NCBI RefSeq assembly: GCF_009696615.1
Contig: NZ_VULO01000010.1
Coordinates: forward strand, 1-64,000
From: Scrofimicrobium canadense
GTDB taxonomy: Bacteria > Actinomycetota > Actinomycetes > Actinomycetales > Actinomycetaceae
Direction: 5' to 3'
Length of the DNA stretch: 64,000 nt
Shown: piece by piece, positions 56,398-64,000 of the stretch
How the letters are laid out: each line of letters opens with the position of its first letter
Position numbering within the stretch: position 1 is the first letter of the stretch
Program-made: the position numbers and the translations under genes
The notes under the pieces: generated by a model
What the model was told of the DNA's origin: nothing
The model's database searches: none
Seen by the model: only the letters and a program-made list of their open reading frames with translations

Positions 56398-57711
56398 ATG
56401 GCAGATGTGATCGTCACCAAGTTTGGCGGTAGTTCCCTGGCAAGTGGAAAACAGTTTAAAAAGGTCAAGGAAATAGTCACTGCTAACCCGTCGCGACGCT
56501 ATGTTGTCCCATCTGCGCCAGGGAAGCGTTCTTCAGATGATCACAAGATCACTGATTTACTGTATATGTGTCATCAATTGGCCGATCACGGAATAGATTC
56601 TGGCGAAGTCTTCAAAGTTATAGCTGACCGAATACGGGGAATACATAAAGAGCTTGGCCTCAGTGTCGACATTGAGTCAGAACTCCACAGGGTCCGTCAA
56701 CAAATCGGCAGCGGAGCATCTGCAGAATTCGTGGCTTCACGCGGAGAGTATCTCTCGGGTGTCTTATTGGCGGACTATCTTGACTACCCATTTATCGATG
56801 CAGCAGATGTGATTATTTTCTCCGAAGCTGGCATCTTAGACCGGGAAGCAACAAAGGCTGCACTCGAAGAGCGCTTAGGAAACACTTCCCAAGCGGTGAT
56901 TCCTGGGTTCTACGGTGCCGATTCCAAGGGGCAGGTACACACGTTTTCCCGAGGCGGGTCCGACGTTACTGGTGCGGTAATTGCTGATGGTGTGGGCGCA
57001 GACCTTTATGAGAACTGGACAGATGTACCCGGATTCTTGAAGGCTGACCCTCGCATTGTTAAGGAAGCTCCCCCGATCGAACGGGTTACCTACAAAGAAC
57101 TACGAGAGTTGTCCTACATGGGAGCAGCCGTACTCCATGAAGAGGCTATCTTTCCAGTTCGTGACCGTGGCATCCCCATTCATATCCGCAACACCAATAG
57201 GCGTGATGACGCTGGCACCTTAATCATTGATGATCGCAAGGCTGCAGGGTTCGAGGGCGTGACCGGCATCGCAGGAAAAAAGGACTTCACGGTTATTTCT
57301 TTGGAGAAAACACTCATGGACGACGAGCGCGGATTTTTCCGCAAATTGCTTTCTGTCTTTGAAACCAATGGGATATCGATCGCTCATATGCCATCAGGGA
57401 TTGACTCGGTATCTGTCATCGTTCCCTCAGAAGAGATCCGTTTCAAGCAAAATAAGGTTCTGGAAGAACTCCGCATTTATGCGCGTCCTGACGCTATCCA
57501 AATTGAAGACAACATGGCGTTAGTGGCAATCGTGGGCCGGGGAATGGTGCGTGTGCCGGGAATTGCCGCCAAAATATTCGGCGCTCTAGCGCAAGCTAAA
57601 GTCAATATCCGGATGATCACTCAGGGCGCATCAGAAATGAGCATTATTGTCGGCGTAGAAAACCGAGATTTCAACAATGCAATTGCAGCTATTGCCGAAG
57701 TCGAGTTTTAG
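56398..57711 (+). CDS. lysC: Aspartate kinase
   Basis: First step of the lysine, methionine and threonine pathways, making aspartyl phosphate. Kinase domain starts VTKFGGSSLASG; FSRGGSDVTGA and the ENWTDVPGF segment mark the substrate site; two ACT domains (about 290-437) give feedback control. The sequence near residue 40 (VPSAPGKRSSDDHKITDLLY) is of the type common in Clostridia, different from the usual actinobacterial enzyme. It stands alone, without asd next to it. GAGGAGG precedes the ATG. Confidence 0.93.
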   Translation: MADVIVTKFGGSSLASGKQFKKVKEIVTANPSRRYVVPSAPGKRSSDDHKITDLLYMCHQLADHGIDSGEVFKVIADRIRGIHKELGLSVDIESELHRVRQQIGSGASAEFVASRGEYLSGVLLADYLDYPFIDAADVIIFSEAGILDREATKAALEERLGNTSQAVIPGFYGADSKGQVHTFSRGGSDVTGAVIADGVGADLYENWTDVPGFLKADPRIVKEAPPIERVTYKELRELSYMGAAVLHEEAIFPVRDRGIPIHIRNTNRRDDAGTLIIDDRKAAGFEGVTGIAGKKDFTVISLEKTLMDDERGFFRKLLSVFETNGISIAHMPSGIDSVSVIVPSEEIRFKQNKVLEELRIYARPDAIQIEDNMALVAIVGRGMVRVPGIAAKIFGALAQAKVNIRMITQGASEMSIIVGVENRDFNNAIAAIAEVEF

Positions 57712-58862
57712 ACACTGAGAAAGTTACTCAGCAGCGGACCGAACTGATTAAATTCCAAGAGGAATCCGTCGTGCCCGCTACGAGAACGCACCAGCTCAAC
57801 ACCGGCGCAATGAGGTACACCCTCGGCTATGCGCTCAGACTCAGAGGGCAGGCACAGCCGGTCCGAATCCACTGCAACGACAAGAGTGTGAGCCGTTATC
57901 TCAGCTAATGCATCTTCTACACGGCCACGTCCTCGACCAAGATTATGAGACATGAAAGCTTCGGTTAGTACCTTGTAAGAATTGGCATCGAATCGACGAA
58001 TAAGTTTATCGCCTTGGTATTCCAGGTATGACTGTACTGCGTAGCGCCCACCTTCCCATGGGTTTTCGTTTCCTTGTGGAGCTTGACCAAATCGTTCGCC
58101 AAATTCCTCGGCACTGCGATACGTTGTCTGGGCGATTTGGCGCGCAACAGACAGACCTTTATGTGGGCCCTTCCCAGGTCCCGCATCATAATAGTTGCCC
58201 TCATTAAACGCGGGATCAGCATCTATCGCTGCAAGTTGCGTATGGGCCCAGGCGATTTGGTCGGCGCTTGTTTGTGCGGTCGTTGCAACAGCGACGAGCT
58301 TCTCGACTCTGTGAGGATACATCACTGCCCACTCCAAGGCTCTCATTCCTCCAAAGGATCCTCCCAGAACAAGGCGCCACCGTGTAATACCTAAGGCATC
58401 GGCCAGTTTTGCTTCGGCAGTCACTGAATCACGAATTGTCAGAAAAGGAAACCTTGGCCCCCAAGGTTTCCCGTCAGGAGCACGTGAAGCAGGACCTGTA
58501 GTTCCTTGGCAGCCACCCAACACGTTCGGAGCGACAACATAGTATTTGTCCGTGTCAATTGGCGCGCCGGACCCTATAAGGTCAGTCCACCATCCGGAAG
58601 TAGGGTGTCCTGGAATGGCGTCACCTCGAATATGACTATCTCCTGTCAACGCATGAAGTACCAGCAGGGCATTATCACGCTGAGGGGACAAGGTGCCCCA
58701 CGTCTCATACGCTATCGTCACGTCAGGGAGATAACTGCCCGACTCTAGCCCTAAGGCGCCAACTGAAAGAAACTTCCTCTTCCCCACTGGGTCTCCCTCC
58801 CGCCACGCCCCACTGGCGGGAGGGAGTAGACAGTGGTCCTCACCTATTTCGCGCTGCAGCAA
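57708..58862 (-). CDS. metX: Homoserine O-acetyltransferase
   Basis: Acetylates homoserine for methionine synthesis through MetY. Alpha/beta hydrolase: LHALTGDSHI, the nucleophile elbow LGGSFGGMRALEW and C-terminal GHDGFLLE with the catalytic His. The sequence ASGAWREGDP, shared with other actinobacterial MetX, lies upstream of a tempting GTG at 58787, so that start is rejected; a TTG at 58862 with GGAGG six bases upstream is preferred and overlaps metY by 23 bases. Operon metY-metX. Start is the least certain part. Confidence 0.88.
   Translation of the reverse strand: MLQREIGEDHCLLPPASGAWREGDPVGKRKFLSVGALGLESGSYLPDVTIAYETWGTLSPQRDNALLVLHALTGDSHIRGDAIPGHPTSGWWTDLIGSGAPIDTDKYYVVAPNVLGGCQGTTGPASRAPDGKPWGPRFPFLTIRDSVTAEAKLADALGITRWRLVLGGSFGGMRALEWAVMYPHRVEKLVAVATTAQTSADQIAWAHTQLAAIDADPAFNEGNYYDAGPGKGPHKGLSVARQIAQTTYRSAEEFGERFGQAPQGNENPWEGGRYAVQSYLEYQGDKLIRRFDANSYKVLTEAFMSHNLGRGRGRVEDALAEITAHTLVVAVDSDRLCLPSESERIAEGVPHCAGVELVRSRSGHDGFLLEFNQFGPLLSNFLSV
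58793..58826. other. Perfect 13-base inverted repeat in the 5' part of metX
   Basis: CTCCCTCCCGCCA and its complement TGGCGGGAGGGAG flank an eight-base loop just after the metY stop. It lies inside metX coding sequence if the TTG start is right, or holds the ribosome site of an alternative GTG start in one arm. Confidence 0.6.
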
Positions 58863-60162
58863 AACCGACCTCCAAATCAGCGATGATGTCGTCAACGTCC
58901 TCCAGTCCGACAGCTAATCGGACTAATCCTGGGGTCACTCCTGACTTCGCCTGGTCTTCCGCACTCAGCTGACTGTGGGTCGTTGAGGCTGGATGGATAA
59001 CCAGAGAACGCACATCACCAATATTTGCGACATTGGAGTGTAACTCAAGGGCATCGACAAAAGCACGACCTGCAGGCTCTCCCCCGTCGATCTCAAACGC
59101 GAGAACAGCTCCCGGCCCTTTCGGTGCATATTTTTCAGCCAGCTCGTAGTAGGGGCTTGATTGTAAACCCGGATAGGTAATAGAAATAACTTGGGGATGC
59201 TCTTCCAAGAACTGCGCCACCTTGAGAGCATTGTCCACATGGCGCTGCACTCTCAGGGACAGTGTCTCGATTCCCTGCGCAATCAAAAATGCGTTGAAGG
59301 GAGAAATGGATGCTCCCAAATCACGAAGAAGTTGAACTCTTGCTTTGAGAATAAATGAAACATTGGCTCCGAAAGGCCCGTCGGCGCCAAGATCTTTGGC
59401 ATAGACAAGTCCGTTGTAGGAAGAATCGGGCTCATTGAAGCCTGGGAAACGGCTCGGTTCTTTGCCGTAGTCAAAAGTACCACCGTCCACGATGACGCCC
59501 CCCAAAGAAGTGCCATGTCCTCCCAAGTATTTCGTTGCTGAATGTACTACGACGTCAGCTCCCCACTCCAAAGGTCTCACCAAATAGGGCGTGGCAACAG
59601 TACTGTCAACAATGAGAGGCACGCCCACCTCGTGAGCCACCGATGCTATTGACTCGATATCCAAGATATCACCACGGGGATTAGGAATTACTTCTCCGAA
59701 AAACGCCTTCGTATTTGGACGAGCAGCAGCCCTCCATTGTTCGGGGTCAGCAGGGTCTTCCACAAACGTCGTTTCAATACCCAATCTACGAAGCGTCTGG
59801 TCAAGAAGATTATACGTTCCGCCGTATAGTGACGAGCTAGAGACAATATGGTCACCGGATCCAGCCACATTGAGGATTGCATATGTTTCCGCAGCCTGTC
59901 CCGAAGCAACAAGAAGTGCCCCTACTCCACCTTCCAAAGCAGCGATACGATTCTCAACCACCTCCGTCGTGGGATTTGTAATGCGAGTATAGATCGGACC
60001 TAAATCACTCAATGCAAATCTATTAGCAGCTTGATCTGCATTTTCGAATACGTATGAGGTTGTCTGATACAGAGGTAATGCTCTGGCACCAGTGGTGGGA
60101 TCGGGAATTTGACCGGCATGAATTTGCTGAGTGTCAAAAGACCATTTTTCTCGATTAGACAT
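58840..60162 (-). CDS. metY: O-acetylhomoserine aminocarboxypropyltransferase (sulfhydrylase)
   Basis: PLP enzyme of the Cys/Met gamma family turning O-acetylhomoserine and sulfide into homocysteine. The PLP Lys is in HSATKYLGGHG; ALPLYQTTSYVF at the N-terminus and LVIHPASTTHSQL near the C-terminus are conserved. ATG at 60162 is set by AGGAG five bases upstream and gives 440 residues; the frame opens much earlier without support. An inverted repeat (60273-60298) near its promoter may be the operator. First gene of metY-metX. Confidence 0.94.
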   Translation of the reverse strand: MSNREKWSFDTQQIHAGQIPDPTTGARALPLYQTTSYVFENADQAANRFALSDLGPIYTRITNPTTEVVENRIAALEGGVGALLVASGQAAETYAILNVAGSGDHIVSSSSLYGGTYNLLDQTLRRLGIETTFVEDPADPEQWRAAARPNTKAFFGEVIPNPRGDILDIESIASVAHEVGVPLIVDSTVATPYLVRPLEWGADVVVHSATKYLGGHGTSLGGVIVDGGTFDYGKEPSRFPGFNEPDSSYNGLVYAKDLGADGPFGANVSFILKARVQLLRDLGASISPFNAFLIAQGIETLSLRVQRHVDNALKVAQFLEEHPQVISITYPGLQSSPYYELAEKYAPKGPGAVLAFEIDGGEPAGRAFVDALELHSNVANIGDVRSLVIHPASTTHSQLSAEDQAKSGVTPGLVRLAVGLEDVDDIIADLEVGFAAARNR

Positions 60163-60272
60163 GATTCTCCTGGATGAGTTTAAAAGAAATTGTCCTAACT
60201 CCACAGGAAGATTGTCCGGAATGACCGATACTCTGCGGAGATTCGGACGCGGACTGCGAATATAATTCCAGC

Positions 60273-60298
60273 ACTGAAAGGCGAGGCGTCCTTTCAGT
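60273..60298 (-). promoter_or_regulatory. Candidate operator of the metY-metX operon
   Basis: ACTGAAAGG-N8-CCTTTCAGT is a perfect 9-8-9 inverted repeat in the 339-base region before metY. On the minus strand TATATT (60259-60264), a possible -10, follows eight bases later, so the repeat would cover the -35 zone. It is not the McbR site of Corynebacterium. The rest of the 60163-60501 region shows no known riboswitch. Confidence 0.45.
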
Positions 60299-60501
60299 AA
60301 CACATTCGATTCTGGAACATGCACTCACTCTACGGTCCGACTCGGCTTCTTCGCTTCCCAGTGTCCATATAGTGAAATGCCACAAGGTCTCTGTCGAATA
60401 GCTTGCACATACGGACATCGCATACACAACGCAGTATGAACAGACTACGATGCTGATAGCAATAATATCCCCGCATCACGGTATTCCTTTCAAGGAGAAA
60501 T

Positions 60502-60957
60502 ATGGCTGACGGCGCTGTCCCACCCTTTCCAGGAAGTCGTATGTCTCGCCGACGCGACAAGGACAAAAAGTCATCATCTGAACTGCCATCCAATAAGAAA
60601 AAGCCCCGCGGAATACTTGCCGTGATTCTCGCAGTCGCAGGGGTAATTATTGTGGCCTGCATTATTATTGGCGTGATTATATGGACGCAGAAACCACATT
60701 CGTCGGCCCCAGCTTCCGAAGACGCTACGGTTTCACAGTCAAATACCCAATTCTCAGTTCAGCCGTCGAATAAAGACGTCGCTATTTTGTATCAAGAATG
60801 CAGCGAAGGCATAATGCTTTCTTGCGATCAACTCTATTTTGAAGCGCCAGTTGGATCTGAAGAAGAAGCCTTTGGAGATACGTGCGGCAACACTCAAAAC
60901 CCCGGTTCCTATTGCCAAGCAAATCCTGATCGCCCCCAATCGACCCCTCAAAGCTAA
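60502..60957 (+). CDS. Membrane-anchored extracellular small protein
   Basis: A 151-residue protein: basic cytoplasmic N-terminus (RRRDKDKK, NKKKPRG), one membrane helix at about 38-61, then a Ser/Gln-rich linker and a small external Cys domain with ECSEGIMLSCDQLYFEAPVG and DTCGNTQNPGSYC. Four cysteines probably form two disulfides. This Cys domain resembles the extracellular end of actinobacterial DUF4190-type proteins; function unknown. AAGGAG precedes ATG. Confidence 0.72.
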   Translation: MADGAVPPFPGSRMSRRRDKDKKSSSELPSNKKKPRGILAVILAVAGVIIVACIIIGVIIWTQKPHSSAPASEDATVSQSNTQFSVQPSNKDVAILYQECSEGIMLSCDQLYFEAPVGSEEEAFGDTCGNTQNPGSYCQANPDRPQSTPQS

Positions 60958-60962
60958 TCTCT

Positions 60963-61313
60963 TTATTGGGACTTCGGAAAGAGTTTCAGTAATTCTTCTG
61001 CCGCTGCCCGCACCTGTTCGTATCCGTATTGAGCTGCCCGCTCTTCGGCCGCAATAAGTCCCGATCGATAGACATTCTTGTAGTCGCCAAATGGGAAAGA
61101 ATAAGCACTTTTGGTTTCTGGATTTGCGGATGGATTGATACCCAAGTGCCATTGCGCGAATGCGTCGATTCCTTTATCTTCGATGTAGACATCTTGCTGG
61201 TCGGCATCTGGATTGATCGTTCCCCACTCACCGTGGAGATCGTCAACCACACGACCCGATTTTATTAGTCCTTCTGCAAAGATAAATGCTTCATCATTCA
61301 GTTCGATAGCCAT
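60963..61313 (-). CDS. Conserved hypothetical protein, 116 residues
   Basis: Soluble protein of a widespread uncharacterised family, with motifs FIFAEGLIKSGRVVDD, GIDAFAQWHLGI and FPFGDYKNVYRSGLIAAE. No catalytic residues can be assigned. TATGCT six bases upstream of ATG indicates a leaderless message. It converges on the preceding small protein gene with five bases between. Confidence 0.75.
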   Translation of the reverse strand: MAIELNDEAFIFAEGLIKSGRVVDDLHGEWGTINPDADQQDVYIEDKGIDAFAQWHLGINPSANPETKSAYSFPFGDYKNVYRSGLIAAEERAAQYGYEQVRAAAEELLKLFPKSQ

Positions 61314-61358
61314 GATAGAAGCATAAAACGTACGCTGTGGTTTTGCCTGGCGACTATG

Positions 61359-62435
61359 CTAGTCTTTGATCTTCCATTCAGCCCAACTCATGTCCGCGCT
61401 ATTCCGGATAAGAGATTCATCTTCGCGCATCTTCCTTACGTGTTCAGGACGCCACGCGTACGAATAGCTGAAACCTGAGTCATAAGCAATCGTTGGATGC
61501 GCTAAGCGATCCAGACCTTCGTCAAGCTTAAATCCCAGTGAGTCCCCGAACCGAATGTGTCGATTGTGGGGGTGAGTCTTGGCTCGCCATTGAACACCAC
61601 ACACCTCAATCGTCTCGATTCTGCCGTCTTCCAGTGGCGCCCAATGTCTATCTATGAGGTCCAGCGCCGAGTCCGCATCGATAGGCCCATACCCATCTGC
61701 ACGAGGATTTTCCAACTGGGTATAGATAGTGACGCGAGTACCAGGAGGCGATATATAATCAAGTCTGCTCAGAAACCACACTAGATGTTCCGGGGCTTTA
61801 AACTGTGCTGATGTACCCCGTGATTCCCTATTGACCAGTTCAGTTAATACATACCGATCTAAAATAGAGACCCGTGGAAAACGCGCAGCAAGTGAGGCAA
61901 AGAGATCGTTCCATACTTTTTCCCGCGCCGTGCCTGAAGAGAAGTTCTGCGCTTGGGCTAATTCTTGGAGTTTCTGTAACTGAGTAGCCTGTGAAACGGT
62001 CTCTCCCACCGTTACCTCAGCACCATCACGGATATGCGCCAACCCCTCATTATTCTCTGGAAAAAGCCGGACAAACGTATCTCCGGGTACCACTGCTATC
62101 AGAGGTAGCATCTTATGCAACTCTTCTATATCTTTTGAAGTTTGTACTCTAGAAAGGGGGCCACTAAGTGGAGGATTTGCAGTGTCGATGCGATTTTCTT
62201 TTTTTAGTTTGGTGATAAGTGCCGTGAGACGTTTTTTCTCATCAACAGTCAAATCTGTTCCCCTGAGGATATCAATAAACCTCGCCATTTCTTCACGTGA
62301 GGACAGCAGAAGTGAACCGTGAGAACGCAGTACTTCAGAGAGGGCCTCCCACGCCAATCGGCTCCCAAATTTCCCTCCTTTTTGAGCACTAATATCGAGA
62401 AGAGCATCAGGTGACAAGCCAATATGCGCCAACAT
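61359..62435 (-). CDS. Uncharacterised partner of the DUF3696-type ATPase
   Basis: A 358-residue protein I cannot assign to a named family. The N-terminal 160 residues look helical and charged. The C-terminal half has VSILDRYVLTEL (D193), a long middle, then THPHNRHIRFGDSLGFKLDEGLD (H290-D309); the H-x-R-x-I...GLD pattern recalls phospholipase-D-like domains of the MIT-C type, but this is inference. It overlaps the ATPase gene by one base, so the two are made together and probably act as ATPase and effector. Confidence 0.6.
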   Translation of the reverse strand: MLAHIGLSPDALLDISAQKGGKFGSRLAWEALSEVLRSHGSLLLSSREEMARFIDILRGTDLTVDEKKRLTALITKLKKENRIDTANPPLSGPLSRVQTSKDIEELHKMLPLIAVVPGDTFVRLFPENNEGLAHIRDGAEVTVGETVSQATQLQKLQELAQAQNFSSGTAREKVWNDLFASLAARFPRVSILDRYVLTELVNRESRGTSAQFKAPEHLVWFLSRLDYISPPGTRVTIYTQLENPRADGYGPIDADSALDLIDRHWAPLEDGRIETIEVCGVQWRAKTHPHNRHIRFGDSLGFKLDEGLDRLAHPTIAYDSGFSYSYAWRPEHVRKMREDESLIRNSADMSWAEWKIKD

Positions 62436-64000
62436 CAGTATTCTCCGAAAAGTTCTTCAAATTGCTCTACGAAAAAACCATGAGGCCATTCGTCAAGGAA
62501 GTCTCCACTATCATCCAAGCGCAACCGTCGAACGGTTCCCTTGCCTTCATGATTTTGATCAATGTAAATGATAGACACGTCATCGGCATCAATCGTCCCA
62601 TCTTTGATTCGCCGCTGTAGTCGCAGTACAAGGTTTTCACTGTGAGTCTCGACAATTACCTGGTTTGCGTTTCCTGATGGATTCACAGAATCAATGAACA
62701 AGTCAGCCAGCTCGGCCTGCATGCCAGGGTGTAGGTGTATTTCCGGTTGCTCGACCATAATGATAGATTGTCGCCGTGCTGCCAGCTCAACAATGATCGG
62801 TAATACTTGAGAAACCCCAAAACCAACATCGGAAGGGCTCAAACGTACCCCTGTCCGAGAGTCCGTGAGAACAAGACCGGCCAATTCCCCAACGAGAGAA
62901 TCTCCACTAGGGGTTACCACAGGAACCGCATCAAGCCGATAGTGCATTCCTAAGTCTTGAAGATGCTGCGAGATTATGCGCCGTTGAGAAACATTGTGGA
63001 GGAGGTGGAATGGTATATCCAAACCGTCGTCAACCATTCCACGCTGGCTAATGCGCGTTGGAGCCTGACGCAGTGGCCCTAAGTAAACGACTCGGTCAAG
63101 GAGCATTCCCAGTTCTTGCCCAACTTCGCTGACAAGACCACCGATTCTGTCAAGCAACGCGGCCGAGGTGCCGGCCCATGCCACGGAGGTATCATGAGCT
63201 TCTTTTAAACGTTGGAGGTCCGTGTCCGCCACGGTTGCTGGAAGTAGTCCGTTACGTTCGAATGTGAGAGAGCTAAGACCAGCGGATTCTAACGTTGACC
63301 CTAACTTACGATATACCGATATAGACCCTGGTTCTCCCCCACGTTCCCTTTCTGCCTCTTCTATCTCCGCAAGACGCATGAGTGCCTCGACAGAAAGGCG
63401 AAATGACTGGGAATCGGAATCAAGCGTCCATGTCACCTGTCGGCCTTGAAAAACCCCAGAGACTTCTTGAGGCAGTGCAGCTTGTTGGTCGCTATCCCAG
63501 TGAAAGCTCACATCGATCTCTCTGAGCCGCCCGGGCGCTGGCACGATACCGGATTCACCCAACACTGGGGCAAAAGTGATACCCCAATGGAATGGAAGCG
63601 AAAGGTCGTGCCCGTGTACAAGTCCCGCATACGATCCAAGACGCGCTTGAGGGCCATAGGGATTGAGAGTTGGCTGCCCCACCGACTGTTTCATAAGCAG
63701 TATCGATTGAAGAACCGATGATTTCCCAGCAGAGTTTTTCCCGAAGATCAGAGTAAGGGGGCTAAGGGGTATTGAAACAGCGTGACCAATACTCTTGAAA
63801 TTCGCTAGCTTCAGTCGTGTGAGCAGGCGCTCCGACCGGCCTAGAGTACCAGGGCCCACAAGAATATCTGTCTCTTTTTCACGTCGTTCAAGAAGTGCCG
63901 ATGGAAGGGCCGTATCCTGATGGAGCAGTTCTTCGACAGACATCGTCTGTGCAAGCCACTCAGGGACTTGTGGTTGTGTTCCATGCTGGAGCCATTCGAC
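62435..64000 (-). CDS. DUF3696-type AAA ATPase, 5' end beyond the window
   Basis: ABC/SMC-like ATPase of the AAA15/DUF3696 group. Near the start: LTRLKLANFKSIG and Walker A FGKNSAGKSSVLQS (about residues 67-80 counted from an ATG at 63943). The C-terminus has SPSDVGFGVSQVLPI, Walker B MVEQPEIHLHPG, the ETHSENLVLRLQ switch and the DUF3696 ending FLDEWPHGFFVEQF. Upstream of that ATG the frame stays open for the remaining 19 codons to the edge and there is no ribosome site, so the gene may start outside the window. Related ATPases occur in anti-phage systems. Confidence 0.85.
   Translation of the reverse strand, partial: VEWLQHGTQPQVPEWLAQTMSVEELLHQDTALPSALLERREKETDILVGPGTLGRSERLLTRLKLANFKSIGHAVSIPLSPLTLIFGKNSAGKSSVLQSILLMKQSVGQPTLNPYGPQARLGSYAGLVHGHDLSLPFHWGITFAPVLGESGIVPAPGRLREIDVSFHWDSDQQAALPQEVSGVFQGRQVTWTLDSDSQSFRLSVEALMRLAEIEEAERERGGEPGSISVYRKLGSTLESAGLSSLTFERNGLLPATVADTDLQRLKEAHDTSVAWAGTSAALLDRIGGLVSEVGQELGMLLDRVVYLGPLRQAPTRISQRGMVDDGLDIPFHLLHNVSQRRIISQHLQDLGMHYRLDAVPVVTPSGDSLVGELAGLVLTDSRTGVRLSPSDVGFGVSQVLPIIVELAARRQSIIMVEQPEIHLHPGMQAELADLFIDSVNPSGNANQVIVETHSENLVLRLQRRIKDGTIDADDVSIIYIDQNHEGKGTVRRLRLDDSGDFLDEWPHGFFVEQFEELFGEY

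Noticed and set aside
60163-60501. A SAM riboswitch (SAM-I or SAM-IV) or T-box before metY
   Set aside because: The minus strand lacks the GGCAACC-type core of SAM-I/SAM-IV and the AGGGTGGNACCGCG of T-boxes; only a simple inverted repeat is present.

Overview
The window is a chromosomal segment from an actinobacterium of moderate G+C content (roughly 50-55% by eye, not counted). Family markers place it: a SepH-type cell-division protein, DUF3159, DUF3710, DUF4193, DUF3043 and DUF7455 proteins, an Rv2175c-type DNA-binding protein beside a PASTA kinase, class II DAHP synthase, and the CeoB/CeoC TrkA pair. Gene order from about 8 to 33 kb resembles the sigA and pknL/aroG neighbourhoods of Mycobacterium, but the moderate G+C and the topoisomerase IV pair point more to an Actinomycetaceae-like organism. 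The genus is an inference.

Layout. 1-0.9 kb: tail of an ISL3-like transposase with its terminal repeat, then a truncated methyltransferase remnant. 0.9-5.1 kb: M3 peptidase, a YehR-like lipoprotein with a broken start, a zinc metallopeptidase and an HNH protein. 5.2-14.8 kb: aconitase, a TRAM-type RNA methyltransferase, the K+ uptake regulators CeoB/CeoC, the DUF3159/OB-fold/DUF3710/DUF4193 group, SepH and a phosphatase-superfamily protein. 14.9-22.3 kb: topoisomerase IV subunits A and B, a tandem GNAT protein, a DUF7455 zinc protein and the primary sigma factor. 22.4-33.8 kb: polyprenyl diphosphate synthase, Rv2175c-like protein, PASTA kinase, DAHP synthase, PPi-type phosphofructokinase, acyltransferase, AsnC-type domain protein, TrpD, receiver-like protein, FKBP lipoprotein, ErpA and an M20 peptidase. 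33.9-39 kb: DUF3043 protein, an unknown protein, SpoU methyltransferase, HAD phosphatase, purine nucleoside phosphorylase, a small membrane protein and a double TetR regulator. 39-50 kb: glutamate synthase GltBD and carbamoyl-phosphate synthase CarAB. 50-55.2 kb: a heterodimeric ABC exporter and a decayed two-component system. 55.2-60.2 kb: DapA, aspartate kinase, MetX and MetY. 60.5-64 kb: two small proteins and a two-gene module of a DUF3696-type ATPase with an uncharacterised partner, cut by the right edge.

The genes are mainly housekeeping and biosynthetic. Nitrogen assimilation (GltBD, CarAB), the aspartate family (LysC, DapA, MetX, MetY) and aromatic amino acids (AroG, TrpD) suggest considerable amino-acid prototrophy. 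The least ordinary observations are the ATPase/partner module at the right edge with its coding frame open past the window, the decaying sensor kinase/regulator pair, the double TetR protein, and a recurrent TANNNT-N6/7-start signature at thirteen genes that implies widespread leaderless mRNAs and fixes several starts.
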